A stretch of 64,000 nt of DNA from the NCBI GenBank assembly GCA_963765875.1, contig CAVXYK010000026.1:82362-146361 (forward strand), written 5' to 3'. Both the position numbers and the translations under genes were made by a program. The notes under the pieces were generated by a model, which saw only the letters and a list, made by a program, of their open reading frames with translations, had not been told where the DNA came from and did not search any database. This document shows positions 1-10,360 of this stretch, one piece after another. This DNA is from JAWKOK01 sp963765875 (GTDB taxonomy: Bacteria > Chloroflexota > Anaerolineae > Caldilineales > Caldilineaceae). Position 1 is the stretch's first letter, and each line of letters starts with the position of its first letter.

Positions 1-293
1 TTGACCGGCTGGTCGAGTTGGTTGTTGACCACGCTGTCATCAATAACAGAGCCGGCAGGCGGCGGCAACGTAACGACAATAGTTAGGTGGACCTCATCGG
101 CCCGCCACGGCTCCGGTTCGGTCCAGGCAAAGAGACGATAGGGACCGGCCTCGGCGTTGGTCAACTGCGGTGTTCCGCCACCGTGGGCCAGGCCGATTGC
201 AGGCATCGATAACAGAACAAGAACCAACGACAGAGTCAGCCCAAAACGAGGAAAGCGTCCTCCGTAAACCCTCTGCGTCTCCGTGGTGAACAC
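1..293 (-). CDS. Secreted FixH/YtkA- or CopC-like protein (3' end cut by window edge)
   Basis: About 97 codons are visible, running off the left edge. From a GTG at 293 the protein has a short basic segment, a hydrophobic stretch (LTLSLVLVLLSMPAIG) and a likely signal cleavage before AHGG, so the mature part is outside the membrane. The mature start reads TNAEAGPYRLFAWTEPEPW, the style of the small beta-sandwich proteins found beside cytochrome oxidase genes (FixH, YtkA or CopC-like), which suggests a copper or assembly role. It follows the oxidase operon on the same strand, after ctaG. The start is uncertain: the upstream codons overlap a dispersed repeat (CCACGGAGACGCAGAGG), and a GGAGG at about 257-263 could serve a later CTG or TTG start. 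Function is inferred from style and context only. Confidence 0.55.
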   Translation of the reverse strand, partial: MFTTETQRVYGGRFPRFGLTLSLVLVLLSMPAIGLAHGGGTPQLTNAEAGPYRLFAWTEPEPWRADEVHLTIVVTLPPPAGSVIDDSVVNNQLDQPV

Positions 294-313
294 CCATCCT
301 GGCAGCAGTATTT

Positions 314-1261
314 TCACTGGACGCCGGACGCTTCCTTAGTCTTCTTCTCCAACTCACGCCAGCGGTTCTGAACGACCCGATGTTCCAGTCCCGGCGCAAC
401 CATGGCCTCGTCGGCATCCCAATCAGGGGCATGGAGCGGCTCTTCATCCTTCTTGAACTGGGTCGCCAGTAGGATGAGTGCGGCGAGCAAGAACATCATG
501 CTGCCCGGAATCCACATGATGACACCGCCCAGCATCTGGTCCTGCATGGTCGTGACGCCCCAGATCTGAGGAATCGATTCATAGTAGCTATAGATCACAG
601 TACCGGCGAAAGCGATGGCAACACCGGCAAGCATATTGGGCGGAATCGTGCCCATCAAATAGCCGATGCGGCCCCAAACGGGAAAGCGGCTATGGATCTT
701 GGGCGCGGCACCGATCACATGCCACCAGTATAACATGGCGGCCAGGAAAAATGTCACATGTTGGAGATCGTGGACCCAGGAGCGGCGGAGGGCCAGGTTG
801 TAGAGGACGGGCTCATGCCAGCCCAGATAGACGGTGAGAAAGATCATCCAGGCAGCCAACGGGGCCGTCAGATAGGCCAGCACGGTGCGTACCGGCGCGC
901 CCTGGCGAAATTGGCCGGCCACCAGCACTCTTGCTCGCTTCGGCAGTCCCCAAAGCATGAAGGGGAACGGCTCAGCCAGCCAGAGCAGAGGCGCCGCCAC
1001 CATCATGGTCAACAAATGTTGCAACATGTGCATGAAGAAGAGCTGACCGCCCAGGTAGTCGATGGGCGACATCAGCGCTGTCGCTAAAATGATCAGGCCC
1101 GCCCAATAGGAAGCCAATCGCGCACGGGTGGCCAGCTTGGCCTCTCGCCCACGCAGCCGCCTCCAGCCCAGCGTGTAGAGAGCACCGAGCGGCACAAGTA
1201 CGATGAGAATTTCAAAGCGCCACTCCCATGATGAGAATAGCGCTTGAACAATCGGATGCAT
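314..1261 (-). CDS. ctaG: Cytochrome c oxidase assembly factor CtaG (caa3 type)
   Basis: About 315 residues, a polytopic membrane protein of the caa3_CtaG family, needed to assemble the copper centre of caa3-type oxidases in Gram-positive relatives. Several membrane helices are evident, with the family's histidine-rich helix ends: HMLQHLLTMM, WHEPVLYN, LQHVTFFLAAMLYWW and TTMQDQMLGGVIMW. The C-terminal 45 residues are charged and lie outside the membrane. I chose the ATG at 1261 (protein begins MHPIVQ), because the upstream in-frame part is proline-rich, lacks a membrane feature and coincides with intergenic DNA. It lies 117 bp after the subunit III gene on the same strand, consistent with one transcription unit. 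Confidence 0.9.
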   Translation of the reverse strand: MHPIVQALFSSWEWRFEILIVLVPLGALYTLGWRRLRGREAKLATRARLASYWAGLIILATALMSPIDYLGGQLFFMHMLQHLLTMMVAAPLLWLAEPFPFMLWGLPKRARVLVAGQFRQGAPVRTVLAYLTAPLAAWMIFLTVYLGWHEPVLYNLALRRSWVHDLQHVTFFLAAMLYWWHVIGAAPKIHSRFPVWGRIGYLMGTIPPNMLAGVAIAFAGTVIYSYYESIPQIWGVTTMQDQMLGGVIMWIPGSMMFLLAALILLATQFKKDEEPLHAPDWDADEAMVAPGLEHRVVQNRWRELEKKTKEASGVQ

Positions 1262-1378
1262 TGATTTTTCCCTGGGAAAGGGATTGGTGAGTAGGGATCG
1301 GGGATTAGCGATCGGGGGATCTGCGCACAACTACGCTCGATTCCCGTTCCCTATTCCCCGATCACCAATCATCAGTCC

Positions 1379-1975
1379 CTAATGAGCTACATGGCCGATC
1401 AGATAGAGTGCCGGATAGAAGAAGATCCAGACCAGATCTACGTAGTGCCAGTAGATGGCGCAGGACTCGACGCCCCAGTTTTGCTCAGACGAAAAACTGC
1501 CCTTGCGCCCCAGATTCCAGACAATGGCAATGAAAATCAGGCCCGTCAGCACATGCAAGGCATGCATGCCTGTCATGGCAAATAGCACGGCACTATAGAT
1601 GTTCTCGCCCGGACCGGAAAAGTGGCCCTCATAGAGCGACGGAAAGATGCCCCACTCGAAGACCATCACGCCGAAAAGAAAGAGCGTGCCCAGAATAAAG
1701 GTGACGATCAGCCCGCGTGAGAACGTCTTGCGATCATCATGTTCAATGGCTGTTTCGGCGATGTTCATGGAAAAACTACTGACCAACAGCATCGAAGTTA
1801 CGAGCAGTCCGATGGCCTGATCCAACTCAGGGCGAGTGTTGCCCCAAAGGTAGAAACGTACCGTCAACAGGCCGCCGAAAAGGAAGATCTCTGAAATAAA
1901 GAAGAGCCACAATCCCAGGCGGTTGTTGCGCAGTTGCGTATTGTACTGAGCCAGTGTGCTTGTCACGACACTCAT
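1379..1975 (-). CDS. ctaE: Cytochrome c oxidase subunit III
   Basis: 198 residues, the usual length for bacterial five-helix subunit III (CtaE/CyoC type). Five membrane helices are visible: about 21-40 (LWLFFISEIFLFGGLL), 55-75, 90-110, 130-155 and 175-195. Family signatures include FISEIFLFGG near the N terminus, MTGMHALHVLTGL in helix IV and YWHYVDLVWIFFYPALYL at the C terminus. The subunit has no metal and stabilises subunit I and its proton uptake. Its start lies 3 bp after the subunit IV stop, so the two are translationally linked. Confidence 0.95.
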   Translation of the reverse strand: MSVVTSTLAQYNTQLRNNRLGLWLFFISEIFLFGGLLTVRFYLWGNTRPELDQAIGLLVTSMLLVSSFSMNIAETAIEHDDRKTFSRGLIVTFILGTLFLFGVMVFEWGIFPSLYEGHFSGPGENIYSAVLFAMTGMHALHVLTGLIFIAIVWNLGRKGSFSSEQNWGVESCAIYWHYVDLVWIFFYPALYLIGHVAH

Positions 1976-1978
1976 TGT

Positions 1979-2191
1979 CTAGTGCTCCCCTTCCGGTGTC
2001 CACAAACGTGATACATGCATGTAGTACTTGACAACGAGAATCGCCTTCAAGGTCGCTACCAACATCAGCAGCGCTGCGCTCTCCAGATAAAGGGCGATAA
2101 AAATCTCAATGATGGTCAGCGCCGCCAACACCAGGGCAACAGTTGCACTGTGACGGTAGGCCCCACCGCGGGTCTGCTTATGATCACTCAT
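1979..2191 (-). CDS. ctaF: Cytochrome c oxidase subunit IV (CtaF/CyoD type)
   Basis: A 70-residue protein with two hydrophobic helices (about 16-34 and 38-57) and the motif KAILVVKYYMHV at the end of the second, typical of the small bacterial subunit IV (COX4_pro, CyoD/CtaF). It has no cofactor and probably assists assembly or stability of subunit I. It sits between the genes for subunits I and III, the normal position. About 100 bp separate it from the subunit I stop; no gene is seen in that gap. Confidence 0.85.
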   Translation of the reverse strand: MSDHKQTRGGAYRHSATVALVLAALTIIEIFIALYLESAALLMLVATLKAILVVKYYMHVSRLWTPEGEH

Positions 2192-2291
2192 CTAACTCTC
2201 CTCATTCGGATAGATGTTATACCACTCCACGCATCTCATCCCGGATTCGCTGCAACTGGTCGGCAGCGAATCATCCGCTTGAAACCGCCGA

Positions 2292-4151
<1,860 letters not shown>

Positions 4152-4214
4152 AACCCGTTCTCCCTCTGAAGTTCTTGTTGTCCAAACTCTTGAAGTGATG
4201 TCGCAACCGACAGA

Positions 4215-5018
4215 CTACTCTGTCTCCTGCACGTCAACGACCGTCACACCCACGACTGGTGCGTCCGGCAGTGCATTCGCAAGTGCCGGGCTGCTGCCTG
4301 CGATCTGCTCGCTGATCCATGCGTCATATTCTTCTTGCTCGACCACACGCACGTTCGCCAGCATGTTCCAGTGACTCAGACCACAGATTTCAGCGCAACG
4401 CAGCGCATACTCGCCCACTTCACTGGGTGTGAACCGCAGCACTGTAACATGACCAGGCACGAGATCTTGCTTGAGCCGGAACTCCGGAACCCAAAACGAA
4501 TGGATCACATCTTTTGAGGTCATCTCCATGCGTGCCGGGCGGTTGACGGGCAACACCATTTCAGCGCTGATGATCTCACCTTCTTCAGGGTAGGAAAATG
4601 TCCAGCCCCACTGGAAGCCCTCAACATTGACCACCAGTTCATTGTCCTGAGCCTGGGTGATTTCGTTGAGCGTGGTCACGCCCAGGATCGCCAAGAAGAT
4701 GACGATAATCAGCGGAATCACCGTCCAGACGATCTCCAGAAGAGTGTTGCCTTCGAAGTGTTCGCCCTCGCTATCATCATCGCCACGCCGACGAAACACA
4801 ACGACGGCATAGAGCATGATGACCATCACTAGCGAGAAGAAGAGCGCGATCAAAAACATATTCCAGTTAAAGACGTAGTCAACTGTTGCGGCCTGGGTGC
4901 TGGCCTCAATCGGCAGCGGCAACATAACGCGCAACAGCCAGGTCATTACGATCGTGCTCAGAACGATGAGCACCGCCATAATAATGAAGTGTCGTCGATT
5001 AGTGGATGAACCCGCCAT
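4215..5018 (-). CDS. ctaC: Cytochrome c oxidase subunit II with CuA site
   Basis: 267 residues. Takes electrons from cytochrome c or another donor through the dinuclear CuA centre and passes them to subunit I. Membrane helices are at about 12-33, 53-75 and 92-115, followed by the periplasmic-side cupredoxin domain. CuA ligands are all present: His173 (VIHSFW), Cys208, Glu210, Cys212, His216 and Met219 (RCAEICGLSHWNM). The aromatic patch is seen as FQWGWTFSYPE. No C-terminal haem c domain (no CXXCH) follows, so this is an aa3-like rather than a fused caa3 subunit. The first helix replaces a classical cleavable signal peptide. Confidence 0.96.
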   Translation of the reverse strand: MAGSSTNRRHFIIMAVLIVLSTIVMTWLLRVMLPLPIEASTQAATVDYVFNWNMFLIALFFSLVMVIMLYAVVVFRRRGDDDSEGEHFEGNTLLEIVWTVIPLIIVIFLAILGVTTLNEITQAQDNELVVNVEGFQWGWTFSYPEEGEIISAEMVLPVNRPARMEMTSKDVIHSFWVPEFRLKQDLVPGHVTVLRFTPSEVGEYALRCAEICGLSHWNMLANVRVVEQEEYDAWISEQIAGSSPALANALPDAPVVGVTVVDVQETE

Positions 5019-5258
5019 AGTCTGTGCCTGCTCCTACTCTGTATCTGTCCTAAAAGGGTCTGTCCATAAAGAGTCTGCCTGCAAATCTTTCTTGACAGTA
5101 GACAATGCGAAACCAACACAGGCGTTACTAAAAGCTGGAGCCTATCCTTTGAAAGAGGTACTCCGGTGTAATGCCTGTTCTGAATACGAAAAACAGGTTT
5201 TACGGGTTGAATATGAAACCAAAGTACGGGTCAAGCAGTTGCACCTACTGCTCTCAGC

Positions 5259-5621
5259 CTACTTCACCGGCGTCAGCATCGACCAAGTCTGATAGCTTGC
5301 CAGCGCCAGACCAATCGTCATCAGTAGAGGAATTGCCGTCCAGAACATTTCGGACGATCGATTGAGTCCAAATTCAGCCGCCATCTTGTTCTCGCTGCCG
5401 TCTGCCGTGCGAAACATTCGCTTCGTCGCAACTATGAGCCAACCTTGCAGCAACACAAATATCAGAATCCCGCCGACAAGAAGCAACTGAAACAGGCGAG
5501 CGCCTCTCTCAAGGGAGTAAGAAATTTGCGGCAACATCATTACCGAATCTGGGATATAACTCAGTATCAGCCACAACAGAGTGACTAGAAGAATTGCGTA
5601 ACCAAATAATTTCTGGAGCAC
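5259..5621 (-). CDS. Stand-alone COX2-like transmembrane hairpin protein
   Basis: 120 residues with no CuA domain. There is a hydrophobic N-terminal helix (about 5-30), a second at about 42-64 and a third at 92-112. The segment FGLNRSSEMFWTAIPLLMTIGLAL matches the pattern of subunit II helix II (compare NTLLEIVWTVIPLIIVIF in the neighbouring ctaC), so it looks like the membrane part of a subunit II without the copper domain. It is upstream of ctaC on the same strand, separated by about 240 bp in which I see no gene. It may be an accessory oxidase subunit or a relic of a second subunit II. The role is inferred only. Confidence 0.65.
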   Translation of the reverse strand: MLQKLFGYAILLVTLLWLILSYIPDSVMMLPQISYSLERGARLFQLLLVGGILIFVLLQGWLIVATKRMFRTADGSENKMAAEFGLNRSSEMFWTAIPLLMTIGLALASYQTWSMLTPVK

Positions 5622-5799
5622 TTTTCAACCATCTCAAGATATTCTGCTGCTCGGACACTGTCCAAACAGTCAATTTTGGCTTCTGAGCAGCAGCCTGGAC
5701 CGGTGTTGGTCTTCCAATGCGGGTGCGATTGTAGCAGGTAAAAATGAGGGTGTCAAAACAAACCGCCACTGTATGACGTTTAGAATCGGCTCAAAATAA

Positions 5800-5882
5800 C
5801 TTAGAATCATTCTAATCTAATTTGGCGCATACCCATTCGTGCGCTATACTATTGAGCAGACGTATTTAGAATAGTTCTAAAT
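5800..5882 (+). promoter_or_regulatory. Promoter flanked by two Fur/PerR-type operator boxes
   Basis: Two inverted repeats of the 7-1-7 Fur-family type: TTAGAATCATTCTAA at 5800-5814 (perfect) and ATTTAGAATAGTTCTAAAT at 5864-5882 (perfect 8-3-8, sharing TTAGAATnRTTCTAA with the first). Between them lie a -35 candidate TTGGCG (5822-5827) and a -10 TATACT (5845-5850), spaced 17 bp. One box abuts the -35 and the other covers the likely transcription start, so bound repressor would block RNA polymerase. A single half-site, TTTAGAAT, occurs at about 5779-5786. The boxes resemble the Bacillus PerR box (TTATAATnATTATAA) most closely. Confidence 0.8.
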
Positions 5883-5909
5883 ACCCGACATGATTCAAAT
5901 TTCATCAGG

Positions 5910-6386
5910 ATGTCCATGCGAAGCGCAATCCAATACACAGATTCATTGAAAGACGCGGGCTATCGGGTGACGTCCCAGCGGCGTATCATCTGCGACTACC
6001 TGGCGGAGACCGATCAGCATCCGACGCCCTATCAAGTCTACGCGGGGATCTCGCAGGTCCACCCGGAGATCAGCCGCGCTACGGTCTACAACACGCTGAA
6101 TGTGTTGGCCCAGCTCGGCGTCATCGTCGAGATTGCGATTGGCTCGGATCACACCCACTACGAGACCAACGCTGAGCCTCACATCAATCTGATTTGCCTG
6201 CGCTGTCATCAGGTCGTCGACCACCATCAGCCTGGATTGCCCGACGATCTACAGGCTGATATTCGCAGCGATACCGGGTTTGAGCCAGTTACCGCACGCA
6301 TTGATATGCTCGGCTTCTGCGAGGAATGTCGGGAGCGCAAACGAGCAGAGATCATCGCTCAATGGAACGCCCAACACGAGGACTAG
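5910..6386 (+). CDS. perR: Fur-family metalloregulator, PerR-like
   Basis: 158 residues: winged-helix domain (about 1-80, recognition helix SRATVYNTLNVL) then the metal/dimer domain. Structural Zn cysteines are C96-x2-C99 and C137-x2-C140. At positions equivalent to the PerR regulatory site I see His37, Glu85, His91, Asn93 and Asp104. The Asp at 104 favours PerR over Fur, but Asn replaces the second oxidisable histidine, so peroxide sensing may be altered. The ATG at 5916 has an AGGA 5 bases upstream and may be the true start. Two operator boxes flank its promoter, so it is probably autoregulated. It is 33 bp from the P-type ATPase gene. PerR versus Zur or Fur is inference. Confidence 0.85.
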   Translation: MSMRSAIQYTDSLKDAGYRVTSQRRIICDYLAETDQHPTPYQVYAGISQVHPEISRATVYNTLNVLAQLGVIVEIAIGSDHTHYETNAEPHINLICLRCHQVVDHHQPGLPDDLQADIRSDTGFEPVTARIDMLGFCEECRERKRAEIIAQWNAQHED

Positions 6387-6419
6387 ATTCAGCACGACAA
6401 AACATAGGAAGATGACACA

Positions 6420-8453
6420 ATGACAACTCAATCCATCAAACCTGCCGGCAGCGGCGCTTCAGAGCCAGGTCGCTCATTTTCATCATCGTCGATCTTCAAT
6501 ACATGGCGCACCAACCCGGCGCTGATCCTAGCGGCAATCACTTTGGTCGCCCTGCTGATCGGCTGGATCGGACAGGCGACGGGCACGCTGCCGAGCTGGG
6601 CCATTACCGTCATGGCGTTGACCGCCTACTTGGCAGGCGGTTACACGGGCATGAAGGGGGCCATAGAAGAGGCGCGAGAAGGCACGCTCGACATCGACTT
6701 CCTGATGATCGCCGCAGCCTTGGGCGCGGCGCTCATCGGCGCATGGCCCGAAGGTGCACTCCTACTCTTCCTCTTCACATTGAGCGGCGCTCTTGAAGAG
6801 TTCGCCATGGACCGGACACGCGCGGCTATCGAGGCGCTGGCCGATCTGCGCCCCGAGGTGGCACGGGTGTTACGCGATGGAACGGAGGTCGACACACCGG
6901 TTGAATCGGTCGACATCGGAGACATTGTGCTGGTGCGACCGGGCGAACGGCTGCCGTTGGATGGCGCGGTCTCCAGAGGAAACAGCAGCATCGACCAGAG
7001 CCCCATCACCGGTGAGAGTGTGCCGGTCCGAAAAGGGATCGGGGATGAGGTCTTCGCCGGCACCATCAACGGCTCGGGCGCTCTGGAGATCGAGGTCACG
7101 AAGCTGGACTCGGAGAGTACGCTGAGCAAGATCATTGTGCTGGTCGCCGAGGCCCAAGAAGACACGGCCCCGACCCAGCAATTCATCGATCGCTTCAGCC
7201 AGCCCTACACCTATGTGGTCATCGGCTCCACCCTGCTGGCCATCATCCTGCCGGTACTCTTCGGCAATGAGCCCTTCAGCGACACGCTCTATCGCGCCAT
7301 GACGTTGCTGGTGGTGGCCAGCCCCTGTGCGTTGATCATCAGCACGCCGGCCAGTGTGCTCAGTGCCATTGCTGCGGGTGCACGCAACGGCGTCCTCTTC
7401 AAAGGCGGCGCCTATCTGGAGAAGATCGCCGAGATTACAACCGTCGCATTTGACAAGACAGGCACGCTCACGCCCGGACGCCCGGTCGTCACCAACGTGC
7501 ATCCGCTCACCGGCCATACAGCCGAGGAACTGCTGAAACTGGCCGCCAGCGCGGAGACGTTGAGCGAGCACCACATTGCCAAGGCCCTGATCGAGCGTGC
7601 CAAGCAAGATGGAATTACGTTGGACCAGCCCTCTGACTTCTTTGCCATTGCCGGCAACGGCATTCAGGCCCAATTTGAGCGTGAAGAATTTGTCGAAACC
7701 GTCTACATCGGCAACGACAAGCTCTTTATGGATCAGCAAATGGAATTCTCGCCGGCCATCAGCATGATCGGCGATGCCTTGCAGAAGCAGGGCAAGACCG
7801 TGATGCTGGTTGTCCGGCGCAGCACAGTCGAGGACACGTTGGGCGACGAACGGGATTGGGAAGTGGTCGGTTTCATTGGCGTGGCCGATGCCATTCGGCC
7901 GAATGCACCCGAAGCCGTTCGCCAGTTGCACGAGGCCGGCGTCAAGCGCGTCGCCATGCTGACCGGCGACAATGTGGCCGTTGCCGATCAGATAGCCAAA
8001 GAGGTCGGCATCGACGAAGTCTATGCTGGATTGATGCCGGAGGAGAAGGTGACCATCGTCCAGAGGTTGGTCAGCGAACAGCCGACGGCCATGGTCGGCG
8101 ACGGCGTCAACGATGCACCGGCATTGGCCAGCGCCAGCATCGGCGTGGCCATGGGCGCAGGCGGAACCGATGTGGCGCTGGAGACGGCCGACGTGGTGCT
8201 GATGTCAAGCGATCTGACCAAATTGCCCTTCACCATTCACCTGGGCCGCAAGGCAACTCGCATCGTGCGCCAGAATGTCATCTTCTCGGTCAGTGTGATC
8301 ATCATGCTGGTTTTGGCGACCATCGTTGCCCCGTTCTTCATTCCGGGCTTTGTCATGCCGCTTCCGCTGGGCGTTGTCGGTCACGAAGGCAGCACGTTGA
8401 TCGTGGTTGCCAATGGTCTGCGCCTGTTGAGAATGAAGCCCAAAGGCGCGTAG
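6420..8453 (+). CDS. P1B-4 type heavy-metal efflux ATPase
   Basis: 677 residues. A P1B-type ATPase moves divalent metal out of the cytoplasm. No N-terminal HMA domain or CXXC is present. Visible motifs are TGES (198-200 region), the membrane metal motif SPC (301-303), DKTGT (345-349, phosphorylated Asp345), MLTGDN and GDGVND, and in the last helix HEGST. SPC plus HEG(S/G)T defines the P1B-4 group (CoaT, PfeT, FrvA: Co, Fe, Zn). The usual HP dipeptide of the nucleotide-binding domain is HH here (SEHHIA, 384-385). Immediately downstream of the PerR-like gene and its boxes, as PerR-controlled PfeT is in Bacillus. Iron export is therefore the favoured inference, with cobalt or zinc possible. Confidence 0.9.
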   Translation: MTTQSIKPAGSGASEPGRSFSSSSIFNTWRTNPALILAAITLVALLIGWIGQATGTLPSWAITVMALTAYLAGGYTGMKGAIEEAREGTLDIDFLMIAAALGAALIGAWPEGALLLFLFTLSGALEEFAMDRTRAAIEALADLRPEVARVLRDGTEVDTPVESVDIGDIVLVRPGERLPLDGAVSRGNSSIDQSPITGESVPVRKGIGDEVFAGTINGSGALEIEVTKLDSESTLSKIIVLVAEAQEDTAPTQQFIDRFSQPYTYVVIGSTLLAIILPVLFGNEPFSDTLYRAMTLLVVASPCALIISTPASVLSAIAAGARNGVLFKGGAYLEKIAEITTVAFDKTGTLTPGRPVVTNVHPLTGHTAEELLKLAASAETLSEHHIAKALIERAKQDGITLDQPSDFFAIAGNGIQAQFEREEFVETVYIGNDKLFMDQQMEFSPAISMIGDALQKQGKTVMLVVRRSTVEDTLGDERDWEVVGFIGVADAIRPNAPEAVRQLHEAGVKRVAMLTGDNVAVADQIAKEVGIDEVYAGLMPEEKVTIVQRLVSEQPTAMVGDGVNDAPALASASIGVAMGAGGTDVALETADVVLMSSDLTKLPFTIHLGRKATRIVRQNVIFSVSVIIMLVLATIVAPFFIPGFVMPLPLGVVGHEGSTLIVVANGLRLLRMKPKGA

Positions 8454-8478
8454 GGCGCGACCCATGTAGTCGCCCTAC
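8450..8478. repeat. Palindromic intergenic repeat containing a stop codon
   Basis: GTAGGGCG (8450-8457) pairs with CGCCCTAC (8471-8478). The TAG in the left arm is the stop codon of the metal ATPase gene. The same GTAGGGCGCGACCC start recurs at 18554 and a related hairpin at 31981. Confidence 0.6.
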
Positions 8479-8506
8479 GACATGAGATCCTGTTGAGTAA
8501 AAAAAG

Positions 8507-8539
8507 GGAGGTCTGAATCGGCGATTCAGACCTCCTTTT
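8507..8539. terminator. Bidirectional rho-independent terminator
   Basis: GGAGGTCTGAATC (8507-8519), loop GGC, GATTCAGACCTCC (8523-8535), then TTTT, with AAAAA before the left arm, giving U-tracts on both strands. A perfect 13-bp stem between two convergent genes. Confidence 0.92.
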
Positions 8540-8558
8540 CAATTGCTATCTGATGCTG

Positions 8559-9926
8559 CTACTTGACTGGGTAGAGATAGACACCGTCTTCGGCATTCAC
8601 CCAGAGCGTATCCGGTTGACTCTCGGTTACCAACAGACTGTTGATTGGCTGGACGCCGAATTCGCTGTCTTCGACCAGCGTCCAAATGCCCGAGTCTGGC
8701 CTTCCACGATAGAGCCCCTCGATTGTCGCCAGATAGATGTCGCCTTTAGGCAGATAGAGAATGTCGGTAAGACCGGCCACGTCAAGCTTGTCGCCCACGT
8801 TCAACGCATCCGCCAGCCCCAAAATGGTCAGTTGCCAGGTTGCGCCAAAGTCCTCGGTGTACCAGACGCCGTTCCGATCCGTAAACCAGAGACGACCAGC
8901 GGTCGTCGGGTCAGCAGCCACGCTGGAAATATCACGTGGCTGCGGTCGGATACGGGGCGTGATACGTTCCCAAGTTTCGCCCGCATCGCCGCTGTAGACC
9001 ACAACACCTGCTTGATCCTCATCTGTCCCGCTGGCGTACAGATAGTTCCAGTTGGCATCATCGATGGAAGCTGCGCCAACCAGTGACGAACCCCCAATCT
9101 CAACCATCTGATACCTATCCCAAAGGGCGGCAGCAGATCGATCCAGCTTACTCTGCCAACTATCACCGCCATTTGCGCTTAAATAGGGTAGCGAACAGTC
9201 TGCGGCCATGAGCCGATCCGCGTTCTGTGGGTCGGTCAACAACGGCCTCAGATTGTCTCCCAATGCAAGCTGTTCCCAGGATTCGCCGCCATCACTGGAG
9301 CGATAGAAGGCTTCGGCGACGGTCTCCTCTGCATCTGCGCCGGAAACCCCGCACTCAATACCCAGGCCGCTGTACAGCACCAGCGGATCCGCCGGGCTTA
9401 CGATGAAATCCAGAATCTCTGCCTCGACCGCCACCTGGTCCCAGTTCGCACCATCATTGTCGCTGCGAAACAGATTGTCGTCAGCGTCAAAGCCATACAG
9501 TGTCGAACTCAACCGATTTCCAATGACGCTCTGAAGGCGATTGCCGTCTACGATAACATTGGCCTGAACGGATGTGGATGCCACCGGACCTGAGGCGCCC
9601 TCAGGGGCCTGTGTCGACTCTGGCGTGCCGGCAGGCGCCTCAACAGGCGCCTCCTGGGTCGGGGTACCTACTGCTACCGGCGTGAGAGAAACCGGAGCCG
9701 GCGTCTGAGTCTGTTTGCTTCTGAGATACTGACTGTAGCGTGAGCCCTGCTGAGCGGTCGGTGTTTCCGTTGGCGCGGCTTGGCTTTCTGGAGCCAACGA
9801 AACATCCAAAATGGATGGCCCGAGAGCCATTGTGGCCATGGTCGCCGTAAAAAAGATTGCAACCGCCAGGGCTATGACATGACCCAGACGCTGTAGGCCC
9901 AGTCGTTTTAGGCGTTTGTTCATCAT
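8559..9926 (-). CDS. Secreted BNR/Asp-box beta-propeller protein
   Basis: About 455 residues from the ATG at 9926, preceded by GAGGAG at a good distance. There is an N-terminal basic segment and one hydrophobic helix (VIALAVAIFFTATMATMAL), a signal or anchor. A low-complexity Thr/Pro/Ala linker of about 90 residues follows, then a propeller with repeated Asp-box motifs: SDNDGANWDQ, SSDGGESWEQ, SANGGDSWQS, SGDAGETWER and TEDFGATWQL. Such sortilin/YCF48-like propellers bind ligands or glycans outside the cell. No sialidase Arg triad or FRIP motif is evident, so enzymatic activity is not claimed. Terminates at the shared hairpin at 8507-8539. Confidence 0.8.
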   Translation of the reverse strand: MMNKRLKRLGLQRLGHVIALAVAIFFTATMATMALGPSILDVSLAPESQAAPTETPTAQQGSRYSQYLRSKQTQTPAPVSLTPVAVGTPTQEAPVEAPAGTPESTQAPEGASGPVASTSVQANVIVDGNRLQSVIGNRLSSTLYGFDADDNLFRSDNDGANWDQVAVEAEILDFIVSPADPLVLYSGLGIECGVSGADAEETVAEAFYRSSDGGESWEQLALGDNLRPLLTDPQNADRLMAADCSLPYLSANGGDSWQSKLDRSAAALWDRYQMVEIGGSSLVGAASIDDANWNYLYASGTDEDQAGVVVYSGDAGETWERITPRIRPQPRDISSVAADPTTAGRLWFTDRNGVWYTEDFGATWQLTILGLADALNVGDKLDVAGLTDILYLPKGDIYLATIEGLYRGRPDSGIWTLVEDSEFGVQPINSLLVTESQPDTLWVNAEDGVYLYPVK

Positions 9927-10077
9927 CTTACTCCTCTGCTTGATGTCAGCGATAGCGGCTTGAGCGATGGGAAATTCTGTGTCTATGCATCGTACCAGAA
10001 CTACAGCGTTCGTCAAGGTGCATTTCAGACGGCTCGAGAATCCGCAGTGTAGCCTATGACTTCACTGCAAAAAGCCT

Positions 10078-10124
10078 TTTTCGCCACAGATTTGCACAGA
10101 TAAAAAAGGGATAAAACACAGATG
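10078..10124. repeat. Degenerate copy of the CACAGAT repeat family
   Basis: TTCGCCACAGATTTGCACAG followed by a second CACAGATG block. One arm of the repeat family seen in full at 37812, 45990, 57658 and 63187. It lies in a 434-bp gap between genes; the rest of that gap shows nothing recognisable. Confidence 0.6.
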
Positions 10125-10360
10125 ATACCGGGATTACGCTGGACACCTGGTAAACAGTTGAAACCGGCTCGCCAGCCCATTTTCAGTATCGCTGTCCGGC
10201 GGCCTTTCGTACTAGGTTTCGACACACAGGCCGTCGGTCAGACAAGATGATTTGGCAGAACATTCTCCCATGGAATAAGATAGATTTAGGATTTCGACTA
10301 TTGACTCGGCGTTACGGCAGCAGTGCTGTCACACAAAGCCGACATGAGGTTGCCAAGACA

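Noticed and set aside
6870..7931. Minus-strand frame opposite the metal ATPase
   Set aside because: Antisense shadow; no recognisable protein features.
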